From Natronoglomus mannanivorans (GTDB taxonomy: Archaea; Halobacteriota; Halobacteria; Halobacteriales; Natrialbaceae), in contig JAOPKB010000015.1 in the NCBI GenBank assembly GCA_025517485.1, forward strand, positions 62,001-126,000: a stretch of DNA of 64,000 nucleotides, read 5' to 3'. How positions within the stretch are numbered: position 1 is the stretch's first letter; the number at the start of each line of letters is the position of its first letter. The notes under the pieces are model-generated. The model ran no database searches, was not told where the DNA came from, and was given only the letters and a program-made list of their open reading frames with translations. Of the stretch, positions 8,809-18,013 are shown one piece after another. A program made the translations under genes and the position numbers.

Positions 8809-9737
8809 CCGTCGGCTTCGATCGCTGCCACTGTTCGTTCGAGCCCCTCCCGGAACTCGACGGTCGGCTCGTAGCCGATCTCTTCGCGTGCCTTGCTAAT
8901 ATCGGCGTGGGAGTGTTTGACGTCGCCCGCTCGCGGCTCCGTATGGATACCCTCAAGGCTCGTCTCGAGCACGTCGTTCAACGCGTCCACGAGTTCGTTG
9001 ATCGTAACCCGACCACCGCAGGCGACGTTGTATACTTCGCCTCCAACTTCGGTAGTGGCCGCCTTCACGTTCGCCTGAAGCACGTTCTCGATGTACGTGA
9101 AGTCACGGGACTGTTCGCCGTCACCGTGAATCGTCGGCTGTTCTCCGTCGAGCATCATTCGGGCGAACTTCGGGATCACGGCTGCATAATCGCTCGTGGG
9201 GTCTTGATGCGGTCCGAAGACGTTGAAGTAGCGCAGCGCCACCGTATCCAGATCGTAGAATTCGGCGAACTCCATCGCGAGCTCTTCGGTGAAGTACTTC
9301 GTCAGCGCATACGGCGACTCGGGATTGATCGGCTGATCCTCGCGTTTGGGCAACGTCGCACTCGAGCCGTAGACGGACGACGAGGAGGCGACGACGACAC
9401 GCTCGACGCCCGCGTCGCGGGCAGCGATCAAGAGGTTCGTTGTCCCGGTACAGTTCGCCTCCACCGAGAGCTGTGGATCGTCGATACTCCGCGGCACTGA
9501 GGGTACGGCCGCCTGGTGGAAGACATAGTCGACGCCCTCGAGGACGTCATCGAGGTTACCGTCGGCGAGGTCTCGTTCGTACAGATCAAAGGCCTCAGCA
9601 GTAACACCCTCGAGGTTCTCACGGCGGCCCGTCTGAAAGTTGTCGAGCCCGCGAACGGTGTGTCCTCGCTCGAGTAGTTCGCGTACGAGATTCGATCCGA
9701 TAAAGCCACCAGCACCGGTCACCAGAGACGTAGTCAT
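8805..9737 (-). CDS. NAD-dependent sugar epimerase/dehydratase (UDP-glucose 4-epimerase type)
   Basis: 310 residues from the ATG at 9737, giving the usual start MTTSLVTGAGGFIGSNLV. This is an extended short-chain dehydrogenase with the Rossmann motif GAGGFIGS, the NFQTGRRENL loop, the catalytic YALTK (YxxxK) and a Ser before it. It interconverts a nucleotide sugar, probably UDP-Glc/UDP-Gal or UDP-GlcNAc/GalNAc, for glycoprotein or exopolysaccharide synthesis. The sugar transferase operon 2.3 kb away supports this. The longer frame to 9764 adds residues not seen in this family. Confidence 0.9.
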   Translation of the reverse strand: MTTSLVTGAGGFIGSNLVRELLERGHTVRGLDNFQTGRRENLEGVTAEAFDLYERDLADGNLDDVLEGVDYVFHQAAVPSVPRSIDDPQLSVEANCTGTTNLLIAARDAGVERVVVASSSSVYGSSATLPKREDQPINPESPYALTKYFTEELAMEFAEFYDLDTVALRYFNVFGPHQDPTSDYAAVIPKFARMMLDGEQPTIHGDGEQSRDFTYIENVLQANVKAATTEVGGEVYNVACGGRVTINELVDALNDVLETSLEGIHTEPRAGDVKHSHADISKAREEIGYEPTVEFREGLERTVAAIEADG

Positions 9738-9985
9738 AACCGTGATTCTCCAGCCAAGATACATAAGCTATGTGGCTTGTAACTGATGACCATTCCCCAG
9801 TTTGAGAAGACACAAAAATCACGACCGCTGTAGATGACACATTATGAAGAAGCGTTCGTTTATTCTATTAGTCCATTATGCATACTATAAATTATATAAT
9901 TATAAATTTAGTTTGTGGGGAATACGACTCATGATATGAGAAGGATCTATGCATATACTGAACACAAAGAGTGGATGATGCTACG

Positions 9986-10660
9986 TTAATTGGATTGCGC
10001 TGCGTTAGCTGTGATGGTCACGTTTTCAGCAAGTGGGTTACTCTCCTCGAAATTGGTAGTACTAGTGTCAATACCGGATAGATCAACCTCAACAATCGCC
10101 TCACGTGTGCTCTCTGGGGGAATATTGAGTTGATTGTTCAGTAGTAGATCAACAACACCATTAGGGGTGTCTAGAGTAGCATCATCACTAGCCTGCACAA
10201 GTAGTTTGAGGACGTTCTGGGGTTTACCTTCGTCGAACTCGAATTCACCAGATTCGTTTAATTCTATGGTTCCACCGGTATCCACACTCGCCTCGAGTTC
10301 AATTTCATCTGCTCCGTTATTTGTAATTGTAAATGCGTGTGTCTCTATGTTCCCATTCGAAGAATCACTATCATCGACTGCGTCGCCCGCACCGATTTTG
10401 GTAATAGCGTCAAGATTGACACCGTCTCCATTGCCGAAGCCACTGCTCAGATCGATTCCGAGGGTCCCACCGTCATCATTGATTGCACTGGATTCTATGG
10501 CATCATTCACCTCAAACCCAACAAATGCGTCCGCATCACCCGCGGCATCAATTGAAAGCGTTCGTTCAGTTTCGACTTGGCTGAACGCACCTGTCCCAAG
10601 CGCAGCTCCGCCACCAGCGACGATCGTTCCTAGTCCGAGTAACACATTGCGTCGATTCAT
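9986..10660 (-). CDS. DUF1102 / TasA-like secreted protein with twin-arginine-type leader
   Basis: 224 residues from MNRRNVLLGLG (two further Met codons lie 2 and 6 codons upstream). The leader has RR followed by a glycine/alanine-rich hydrophobic stretch and AFSQVE, a pattern common in haloarchaeal DUF1102 proteins. The mature part is acidic and beta-rich with no Cys and no C-terminal anchor. DUF1102 resembles the fibre-forming TasA/camelysin group, so a filament or matrix subunit is a fair inference. A gene with a related N-terminal region lies divergently at 10909. Confidence 0.8.
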   Translation of the reverse strand: MNRRNVLLGLGTIVAGGGAALGTGAFSQVETERTLSIDAAGDADAFVGFEVNDAIESSAINDDGGTLGIDLSSGFGNGDGVNLDAITKIGAGDAVDDSDSSNGNIETHAFTITNNGADEIELEASVDTGGTIELNESGEFEFDEGKPQNVLKLLVQASDDATLDTPNGVVDLLLNNQLNIPPESTREAIVEVDLSGIDTSTTNFEESNPLAENVTITANAAQSN

Positions 10661-10908
10661 TTTCATTGTTATGGTCACCGTTCCACGTGCCAGCCCCGAC
10701 CCGTGCCGGATACCAGAACGCGGTTCCTACTCGTCGCCATGGACACCATCCACTTTGTATTGAGTTGCCAGAACGTTCGAAAGGTGAGCAATACCACTCT
10801 TCAAGTATAACTTGAACGTCACAAAGTAGAGTATTGCTGGTCTTGAATCACTTCTGGAAACTCAATACAAAGGAGCTAGTGTGTCTGGCTGCGAGTACGG
10901 CTCAGCTA

Positions 10909-11919
10909 ATGGATATGCAGTCTCTCGTGCTGTCCTGTCTGTTGGTACTCTTTCTGTTAGTACCGACTGTCGCGATCACGCTCGAAGATGACTCCAGTGG
11001 GGCCGTCGAACTCGAGGCAACCAGCCAGTATGCTGAGATCGATAAGAACGGGAAACTCGAACTCGATTTCCAACGGCTCAACAGGGATGCGATAACAAAC
11101 GTTGATAACACCTTTACGGTACAAGTCAACGATGAGACGATCCAATCAGTCTGGATCGAGAGCGGAACAGGGGTTACCTTCTACACGAAGAGTACCGAGG
11201 CTACTATCCACGAGGGGAACCCGATTAGGTTCGACACGAGTAGATCGGAGGTAGTTGGGATTGTGATCGACACCCACAATATAGAAACAAAAGCGAAAAC
11301 GTTCACTATTCATGTCGAATATGAAGAGGACGAATACGAAGACGAGGACGATACTGATTCGACGGAAGCTTCCGAAGAAAAGAAACAAGAGAAATCGATT
11401 GACGAAGAAAACAAATTCGAAACGCCTGAGAAGTTCTCTAACGACATCAAAATCGCAGACTCGACGATTCAGACACAGGATGGGGTCAGAACTACAGATT
11501 CCAACGAGGACATCACGATTAAGGCAGGCCAACAATTCTCCGTCGACGTTACCTTCGAAAACACGGGGAACACAGCCCACACGTTCACAGGTCAGTTAGA
11601 GATAGATGGTGTCGTGTTTGATACGTACAGTATAGAACTCAAAGCAGGTGAGTCGATAACAGTACCATTCCAAGCGTCAATCACTCCTCCTGGAACGTAC
11701 ACGGTCAGTGTGAACGGACAATCAGAAGGAACAGTCACAATCATCCAGCCGAAGAAACCGGATTCTCCGCAATCCTGGACTGAGATGAATCCGATTGTTG
11801 TGGTAGTGACACCACTTCTGGTTGGAGCAGGGATAGGACTACTGTTCTCTGTAGATAACAAACAAGTACTCTTTTGGATCATCAAGGAAGCAAGAGAGGC
11901 AGTCCGAAAACTCATATAA
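10909..11919 (+). CDS. Membrane-anchored secreted protein with DUF1102-like and CARDB-like regions
   Basis: 336 residues from the ATG at 10909, which places a signal peptide at the start (LVLSCLLVLFLLVPTVA). A longer frame to 10834 is possible. Residues about 30-120 resemble the DUF1102 core (NRDAITNVDNTFTVQVNDE). A charged Glu/Lys/Asp linker follows, then a CARDB-like beta domain (NTGNTAHTFTGQLEIDG) and a C-terminal helix (VVVVTPLLVGAGIGLLF) with a basic tail. It is divergent from the DUF1102 gene. It could be the membrane anchor or assembly partner of that protein, which is inference. Confidence 0.75.
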   Translation: MDMQSLVLSCLLVLFLLVPTVAITLEDDSSGAVELEATSQYAEIDKNGKLELDFQRLNRDAITNVDNTFTVQVNDETIQSVWIESGTGVTFYTKSTEATIHEGNPIRFDTSRSEVVGIVIDTHNIETKAKTFTIHVEYEEDEYEDEDDTDSTEASEEKKQEKSIDEENKFETPEKFSNDIKIADSTIQTQDGVRTTDSNEDITIKAGQQFSVDVTFENTGNTAHTFTGQLEIDGVVFDTYSIELKAGESITVPFQASITPPGTYTVSVNGQSEGTVTIIQPKKPDSPQSWTEMNPIVVVVTPLLVGAGIGLLFSVDNKQVLFWIIKEAREAVRKLI

Positions 11920-12074
11920 ACGATCTTTTCTGCGTAGTGACGAGAGACCGTCAGGCATTCGAATCCTTCTGTGTTTATACGGGGCGAAGGTTACTCCTTG
12001 ACCAACCTGGAACCAATTCCATCGGATGACGGTTGAATCAGAATTGTCTTCGCTTCGCCGCTGCGGACAACGCA

Positions 12075-13190
12075 TCACTCGAGCAGCTCTTGGTATACCG
12101 TTTCGAGTTCAGTAACCATGTGCTCGTCCGAAAATTGCTCGACACGCTCGCGACCGGTCGCACCGAATGCTTGTCGATGTTCACGCGATGCAATCAATTC
12201 CTCGAGACGATCAGCGAGCGCTTTGTCGTCGCCAGGCTGAATCAAGTACCCGGATTCACCGTCTGCAACCTGTTCGGGAATCCCGGCGATGTCGGTCGCC
12301 ACGACGGGTAATCCGCTGGCCATCGCCTCCGTGATGACTCGCGGCGTCCCTTCCCGGTAAGACGGTAAAACGAAGACGTCACAGGCGGCCATAATCTCGG
12401 GGATATCACTTCGATAACCGAGCAGATCGATGGTCGCTTCGAGTCCGCGCGTTCGCACCTCTCGTTCGAGCCACTCGCGTTGGGGTCCGTCCCCGACGAG
12501 ATACACCGAGAGGTTATCCCGTGAAAGGTGCTCGAGGGCATCGAGGAAGACGTCAAACCCCTTGCCGTCGGCCAGTCGTCCAACCATCAACAGACGGACG
12601 CCATCGCCATCAATATCTTCGGCCGGCGTAACGTCGCGAAACCGGTCGAGATCGATCCCGCTGTAGACGGTCGTGTATTGGTCCGGAGTTCCGATATCGT
12701 ACGAGAGATAGTCTGCAGTGATCGCATCGGCGTTCGTCACGAGTCGATCAGACATGGTCGCTGCACGGCGCTCACACGCCAACACGAACCGTTCAAGGAG
12801 ATCGTTCCGATCATCTGCGAACGGGACGCCATGGACGGTATGGACGACCGCAGGCGTACTTGCGAGTGCTGCAGCAAACCGACCGATGATTCCCGCCTCT
12901 GTGCTATGTGTGTGGACGATATCGAACTCGTGTTTCCGGATGTATCGTGCGACAGCGAATACAGCAGGAATTGTCGTCACCGGATTGTAGTGCCGGATCG
13001 TCCGGAACTGTCGAGTCGTGATTCCGTCGCGCTCGAGCGTCGTAACCTGGTCCGGATCGTACTCGGCGCCGTAGCCGACGGTGAACTCGTAGCCCTCGAG
13101 CCCCTGTACTGTCGCGATCGTCTTCGCTTCCGCACCCCCTTTGAGCAATCGCGTAATCAGGTGAAAGACCCGTGGCTCGTGTCCGAACAT
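12075..13190 (-). CDS. GT4-family glycosyltransferase
   Basis: 371 residues, with two Rossmann domains of the GT-B fold. The N-terminal half has FHLITRLLKGGAEAKT; the C-terminal half has LLMVGRLADGKGFDVFLDAL and the EGTPRVITEAMASGLPVV motif that binds the nucleotide sugar. It probably adds one sugar to a lipid-linked glycan on the cytosolic face of the membrane. Its start overlaps the dehydrogenase stop by one base (TAATG), so translation is coupled. It is the last gene of a three-gene operon. Donor and acceptor cannot be read from the sequence. Confidence 0.92.
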   Translation of the reverse strand: MFGHEPRVFHLITRLLKGGAEAKTIATVQGLEGYEFTVGYGAEYDPDQVTTLERDGITTRQFRTIRHYNPVTTIPAVFAVARYIRKHEFDIVHTHSTEAGIIGRFAAALASTPAVVHTVHGVPFADDRNDLLERFVLACERRAATMSDRLVTNADAITADYLSYDIGTPDQYTTVYSGIDLDRFRDVTPAEDIDGDGVRLLMVGRLADGKGFDVFLDALEHLSRDNLSVYLVGDGPQREWLEREVRTRGLEATIDLLGYRSDIPEIMAACDVFVLPSYREGTPRVITEAMASGLPVVATDIAGIPEQVADGESGYLIQPGDDKALADRLEELIASREHRQAFGATGRERVEQFSDEHMVTELETVYQELLE

Positions 13191-14473
13191 TAGAGTCGAT
13201 GAACGTGTTCCGCGTCGGTGTGCGCAGCGGTTGCGTTGCGGGTGTCGAACACCGCCGCGGAGTGCTCGACGACTCGGTCAATCTCGAACTCACGGTGATC
13301 CGTCGCGAGCAGGACACAGTCCTGCTCGGCTAACGTGGCATCCGTGAGTTTCTCGGAGGTGTACGTTTGTTCGTCGATCTGTAGTTCGTCAACGTAGGGA
13401 TCGTGGTACTCGACGGTTACGCCACGGTCTTCTAACAAGGCGATAATGTCGAGAGCGGGCGACTCGCGGGTATCAGAGACGTTCGACTTGTACGCGACGC
13501 CGAGAACCAGTACCTTCGCATCGATCGACGCGGTCCCGTTCTGATTGAGAACGTCGACCACGCGATTAACGACGTACTCCGGCATTCCGCGGTTGATCCG
13601 ATCAGCCAGATCGATGAATCGCGTTTCGATGCCCTGCTGTTTCGCCTTCCACGAGAGGTACTGCGGATCGATCGGGATGCAGTGACCACCCAAGCCAGGG
13701 CCGGGATAGAACGGCATAAAGCCAAACGGCTTCGTCGCGGCGGCGTCGACTACGTTCCAGATATCGGCGTCCATCTGATCGGCGACCATCGCAAGTTCGT
13801 TGATGAGGCCGATATTGATCCCACGGAACGTGTTCTCGAGGAGTTTCACCAACTCCGCTTCCGTACTGTTGCCGACACGGACGAGATGGTCAAAGACGGG
13901 GTCGTAGAGCGCCTCCGCGCGATCCCCGCAGGCAGGGGTGACACCGCCGATTACCTTCGGAATATCCGTAATTCCATACTCCTCGTTTCCGGGATCGATT
14001 CGCTCCGGAGAGAAGGAGACGAACACGTCATCGCCGACTTCGCGTCCGTTCTCCGTCAGTGTCTCTGCAACGATCTCCTCCGTTGCTCCGGGATAGACCG
14101 TACTTTCCAAGATAACCGTACAGTTATCCGGCAACACCTCGCTCAACCGATCGGTCGCATCCATCACATACGAGATGTTTGGTTGCCCCGATTTTCGCAG
14201 TGGCGTCGGAACACACAGCGAAACCCCGGTTACGTCTTCGAGCTCCGTGTACGATGTCGTGGGGTGGAAACCGTCTTCAAGCGCCGTTTCAACCGCCTGA
14301 TCCGAAACGTCGTTGACGTACGATCGGCCGTTTTCGAGCGTGTCTATCCGTTCAGAATCAATATCGACGCCGACGACATCGTAGCCTGCCTCGGTCATTG
14401 CCAGTGCGAGTGGTAATCCAACGTAACCGAGTCCAACGACACCAATTCGTGTCCGTGTAATATCTGAATTCAT
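13190..14473 (-). CDS. Nucleotide-sugar 6-dehydrogenase (UDP-ManNAc/UDP-Glc dehydrogenase family)
   Basis: 427 residues. NAD-binding GVVGLGYVGLPLA at the N-terminus, the catalytic Cys in GLGGHCIPIDP (about 263-273), and the C-terminal UDP-binding domain with LGVAYKSNVSDTRESPA. These enzymes oxidise a nucleotide hexose to a uronic acid in two NAD-dependent steps; the sequence resembles the N-acetylmannosamine branch more than classical UDP-glucose dehydrogenase. The start overlaps the sugar transferase stop (ATGA). It would supply an acidic sugar for the surface glycan built by the neighbours. Confidence 0.93.
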   Translation of the reverse strand: MNSDITRTRIGVVGLGYVGLPLALAMTEAGYDVVGVDIDSERIDTLENGRSYVNDVSDQAVETALEDGFHPTTSYTELEDVTGVSLCVPTPLRKSGQPNISYVMDATDRLSEVLPDNCTVILESTVYPGATEEIVAETLTENGREVGDDVFVSFSPERIDPGNEEYGITDIPKVIGGVTPACGDRAEALYDPVFDHLVRVGNSTEAELVKLLENTFRGINIGLINELAMVADQMDADIWNVVDAAATKPFGFMPFYPGPGLGGHCIPIDPQYLSWKAKQQGIETRFIDLADRINRGMPEYVVNRVVDVLNQNGTASIDAKVLVLGVAYKSNVSDTRESPALDIIALLEDRGVTVEYHDPYVDELQIDEQTYTSEKLTDATLAEQDCVLLATDHREFEIDRVVEHSAAVFDTRNATAAHTDAEHVHRL

Positions 14474-15957
14474 GAGTTTGAGTTAATAAGTTTCGTTCGA
14501 ATGAGCGTACTGACGTCACAAGCAACCAACCAGAGTTGGGTGCAAACGATCGTACAATCGAAGCGAAGCGACTGCCGACGAATGTACTCGAGATCGAACT
14601 CGAGTTTCCGTTCGCCGTCAACGCTACTTGCGTGGTTGATCTGTGCGAGGCCAGTCAACCCGGGCTTGACATACCAGCGTTGCGGCCAGTTCTCGACTTC
14701 TGCTTCAAGGAGTTCCTCTTCGTCGATCCACGCCGCTCGCGGGCCGACAACGCTCATATCGCCAGTCAGAATCGAGACGAGTTGTGGTATTTCATCGAGA
14801 TGCGTCTTTCGAAGTACGGATCCGACACTCGTAATCCGGTTGTTCTCCTCATCGCTTTGAGGGTTTGCCTCTTCGCTCTCAGGGAGCATCGAGCGGAATT
14901 TCAACACCGGAAACGAGCCGCCGAGTTCCGACGTCCGCTCTTGCCTGTAGAACACCGGCCCGGGGGAGTCGAGTTTAATAGCGATTGCGATCAGCGCGAG
15001 CAGTGGCGACAGAGCCAGTAATCCGATCGCCGAAAACGCGATATCGAACAGGCGTTTTGCGACCCGGCTGTGCCACGACCACGGTTCGACATCGACGTAG
15101 AGGAGGTTGTCCTCGGGGCCCGCTTCCGTTTCAACGTCGGTGAGCACGCTGTCCTCGAGCGACTCGTGGGCCACGACATCCACGCCCAGTTCGTGACATG
15201 TTCGCAGGACGCCGAAGCACTCCTCGCGGTCCGCATGCGAAAACGCGAGGGCGACAGTATCGATATCGTATGCTCGAAGCGTGGACTCGAGTCGCGACAG
15301 GCCGTTCAATCGGTCGACGCCATCGATAGAATCGATCAGTTGAATGGCCGGAAGTGATGTCGAGTCTTCGTACGCCATCTGGACTCCACCGTCCGGGGTC
15401 ATCGTTGCTGTGTTCTGATCTTCGTGTGTCGACTGGTCGACAGCGTCTGATGCAGTGGATGCCGTAGATGTGGTCTGGTTCGCAAGCACGGGTGAGAGGA
15501 ATCCAATCGGTGTGACCGGTAACGTCTGGACCACTGATTCGAGCACCATCGGATCGTCACCGACGACGAGAGTCCGCTTGGCACTATCACGCCTTCGCAG
15601 GACGTAGAACCAGATAGGAAGTCCGACGCCGAGGACACCCCCCAAAATCAAAACCGAACTCGGACTCGGAACGTGTAGGACACCGATGGAGCCAACCGCG
15701 ACAAGTATGAGACAGGCGACCGCGAGACGACGAAACGTTGTCTTCAAAAGGGCCAACACTCGTCTCGGCTGCGGTTCGTATAGCGGTAATAGTGTGAGGC
15801 CTATCGTTACACCAGTAACAAGAAGCGTGGCCAACTGGAGTTCAGAGATCTGACCACTGGCCGGCTGCACCACGTGAACAACCCCCCCGGTTGCGAGCAT
15901 TGACAGCAGAACCGTCCCGCCAAAAGACGCCCCCCGATACTGCCATCCAGACAACAT
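14470..15957 (-). CDS. Polyprenyl-phosphate sugar-1-phosphate transferase (WcaJ/WbaP type)
   Basis: 495 residues from MLSGWQYRG; an upstream ATG at 15999 would add 14 residues, but the shorter start fits the position of the first helix. About four N-terminal helices, a CoA-binding-like middle domain, one more helix (FDIAFSAIGLLALSPLLALI), then the conserved catalytic part: DSPGPVFYRQER, FPVLKFRSM, RKTHLDEIPQL and MSVVGPRA. This enzyme starts a glycan by moving sugar phosphate from a nucleotide sugar to polyprenyl phosphate. First gene of the operon with the dehydrogenase and GT4. Confidence 0.92.
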   Translation of the reverse strand: MLSGWQYRGASFGGTVLLSMLATGGVVHVVQPASGQISELQLATLLVTGVTIGLTLLPLYEPQPRRVLALLKTTFRRLAVACLILVAVGSIGVLHVPSPSSVLILGGVLGVGLPIWFYVLRRRDSAKRTLVVGDDPMVLESVVQTLPVTPIGFLSPVLANQTTSTASTASDAVDQSTHEDQNTATMTPDGGVQMAYEDSTSLPAIQLIDSIDGVDRLNGLSRLESTLRAYDIDTVALAFSHADREECFGVLRTCHELGVDVVAHESLEDSVLTDVETEAGPEDNLLYVDVEPWSWHSRVAKRLFDIAFSAIGLLALSPLLALIAIAIKLDSPGPVFYRQERTSELGGSFPVLKFRSMLPESEEANPQSDEENNRITSVGSVLRKTHLDEIPQLVSILTGDMSVVGPRAAWIDEEELLEAEVENWPQRWYVKPGLTGLAQINHASSVDGERKLEFDLEYIRRQSLRFDCTIVCTQLWLVACDVSTLIRTKLINSNS

Positions 15958-16455
15958 TCTAAACAGTTCCTTTGTCAGGAATGTATTAAAGCTTTCCAAA
16001 TATTGAACAGTCTTTTAATTACGTTCGAGAAGCGTCGTAGACCTAATAATCAGGGAAAAACGTAATAGGTTGGAAATCCAATATCAGTCCTATGACTATC
16101 TAAGTCCTTGGAGAGGAATATTTACCCAATTAGGGCTTGTACGTTCGAATAGTCTTTCAGAAAGAAATATCCGATTCAAAGCCGAGTTTCAAAAACCGGA
16201 CCAGAATGACGTACAAGCCAACGGGTTTGTCAAGCTAGTTGTAGAATAGTCCATTCAAGAGATCAGATACAATTATTGAGATTCAAGTACTCTTTCCAGA
16301 GGGAATTACCATATATTGTTTGATGAACCTAGACGATTCTTATGGAAAGAATCGCCCAAAAGGAGGTTTCATCGGTTATAACCGTAATCTGAAGATTTCC
16401 CACTATCCATCATACAGAAGATTAATTATGGATGATAGAATATTGACTTTGCAAG
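15958..16455. other. AT-rich intergenic stretch with two palindromes
   Basis: About 500 bases, much lower in GC than the coding regions, with no gene seen. It must hold the promoter of the sugar transferase operon (TATA-like runs near 16000). It also contains a perfect hairpin (cgattctt / aagaatcg, 16334-16354) and a perfect 12-bp palindrome cggttataaccg (16373-16384) about 70 bases before the small zinc-ribbon gene. The palindrome could be an operator. Confidence 0.6.
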
Positions 16456-16608
16456 ATGGGGGTTCTGAAAACGATACACAAGCGTGTGACCGGTGATGGG
16501 GAACGGCTGTTCGAATGCCGGCGCTGTGGTACGAATCTTACAGAGGGAAAGACAGAATGCCCAGTATGCGGGTCATGTGAGATCGCAACATATAACTTCT
16601 CAAAGTAG
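16456..16608 (+). CDS. Zinc-ribbon miniprotein, 50 residues
   Basis: A short frame from the ATG at 16456 encodes a basic N-terminus (MGVLKTIHKRVTGDG) followed by two CxxC knuckles, CRRC and CPVC, with one more Cys close by. The pattern FECRRCGT..ECPVCGS is that of rubredoxin-like zinc ribbons common in haloarchaea. A related 49-residue protein is encoded at 36780-36929 (VECRSCGTSLERDTDSCPHC). It probably binds one zinc ion; the partner is unknown. It stands alone in an AT-rich region. Confidence 0.8.
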   Translation: MGVLKTIHKRVTGDGERLFECRRCGTNLTEGKTECPVCGSCEIATYNFSK

Positions 16609-16716
16609 CAACTCGTTTCAAAAATCGTTCTTGCGAACTTCTCCCATCACATTTCATCATTCCATGGATGAAAATATTATCTATGTATGAAATTCAATAT
16701 CCTATATAAGAGTCAC

Positions 16717-16876
16717 TGAGCACTTGGCAGATATACTCGAACCCAGTCTGAATCGGTCGCAAAAGGGTGGCACCGACGTTGACCTTGTGCGAGGTCAACG
16801 ACGCGTACGTATATATCCCCTCACAGAGAGCGGCGGTGATCGGATTACCAATGCGATTGATCGAAGTTGACGAGCG
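16717..16876 (+). pseudogene. Remnant of a winged-helix regulator
   Basis: In one frame the stretch reads EHLADILEPSLNRSQ and then DLVRGQRRVRIYPLTESG before a stop. This looks like the end of a DNA-binding helix and the wing of a haloarchaeal winged-helix protein. No start codon precedes it and the helix-turn-helix spacing looks too short, so it is probably a fragment. The recognition is by eye. Confidence 0.4.
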
Positions 16877-17248
16877 TCAATCGGGCTCTCTGTATTAGAA
16901 GGGACTCAACTCGCCAACATAACTTTGGTGGCCGCATACCACCAACATGAACCATACTAGTAAAGAGACGTTCCTCGAGTGAATATCACCGAGCCCACCG
17001 AGCAAAAATCCACATCTACTTGCGAGTAGAGTGAAAGGTCGACTATCACGAGTGAAGCACAATCAACTCTGGAACGTCAAAAACAAATACGGTATACCAA
17101 CCGGTCGCAACCCCTAGTCGGCAGTCGAGATTCAAAGCCTACTACTATAGTTTCTGATGTATGATCGTTCCTTCGAAGTACCGATGACGTAGCCGACGAG
17201 TGTCTCTGAACCGAGACAGTTAATGGGCTATACACACCTGTCTGTTCC
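16877..17248. other. Intergenic stretch, no gene seen
   Basis: About 370 bases before the ABC transporter operon. No reading frame with family character was found. It presumably carries the operon promoter, but no TATA box stands out. Confidence 0.5.
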
Positions 17249-18013
17249 ATGGCTGCCCGGTCCGGATCACGTACCGACGATTCACTAACCCCACTCGCTC
17301 GAGCCGAGGGCGTCACGAGACGATACCGGCGCGGGTCCGAACCCGGGCGCGTCGGCCGCCTGTTCGGCCGTTCAACCCCGCCGGACGTGACCGCGCTCGA
17401 GGACGTCTCGCTCACGATTACCCAGAAAGAGATCGTCGGTCTCGCCGGCCCGAGCGGCAGCGGCAAATCCACACTCCTCCACCTGCTGGCGGGCCTCGAA
17501 CTCCCCAGTGAGGGGACAGTCACCTTTCAGGGGACCGACCTCGGGAGCCTTTCGACGCGAAAGCGCACTCGACTCCGCCTCGAGCACGTCGGGATCGTCT
17601 TCCAGCACTTCCACCTGCTCGATTCGCTCTCAGCGCGGGGCAACGTCGCCCTCCCGCTGGTCGAACTGGGCGTCTCCAAGAGCGAACGGCGACATCGTGC
17701 GACGGAACTCCTCGAACGAGTCGGCCTCGAGGATCGCGTCACCCACCGACCGGGCGAGCTGAGCGGCGGCGAACAACAGCGCGTCGCCATCGCGCGCGCG
17801 CTGGTGACGGATCCGACGCTGGTGATCGCCGACGAACCGACCGGCGAACTCGACACGGAAACGGGGCTCACGGTCCTCGAGCAGTTCGAACGCGTCGCCG
17901 ACGATCGAGCGGTCGTCCTCGCCTCGCACGATCAGCCGACGCTCGACATCGCCGACCGCGTGGTCCGTCTGTGTGACGGTCGGATCGATGAAGAAGCGAC
18001 AGTACGGCTATGA
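17249..18013 (+). CDS. ABC transporter ATPase (LolD/MacB type)
   Basis: 254 residues. Walker A GPSGSGKS (about 68-75), Q-loop FQHFHLL, signature LSGGEQQRVAIARAL, Walker B LVIADEPTGELD and switch His in LASHDQ. The short spacing and the ELD after Walker B match the ATPases that work with FtsX-like permeases (LolD, MacB, FtsE groups). The stop overlaps the first permease gene by ATGA. Such systems move lipoproteins or peptides, or act as mechanotransmitters, rather than importing nutrients; the substrate is unknown. Confidence 0.95.
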   Translation: MAARSGSRTDDSLTPLARAEGVTRRYRRGSEPGRVGRLFGRSTPPDVTALEDVSLTITQKEIVGLAGPSGSGKSTLLHLLAGLELPSEGTVTFQGTDLGSLSTRKRTRLRLEHVGIVFQHFHLLDSLSARGNVALPLVELGVSKSERRHRATELLERVGLEDRVTHRPGELSGGEQQRVAIARALVTDPTLVIADEPTGELDTETGLTVLEQFERVADDRAVVLASHDQPTLDIADRVVRLCDGRIDEEATVRL

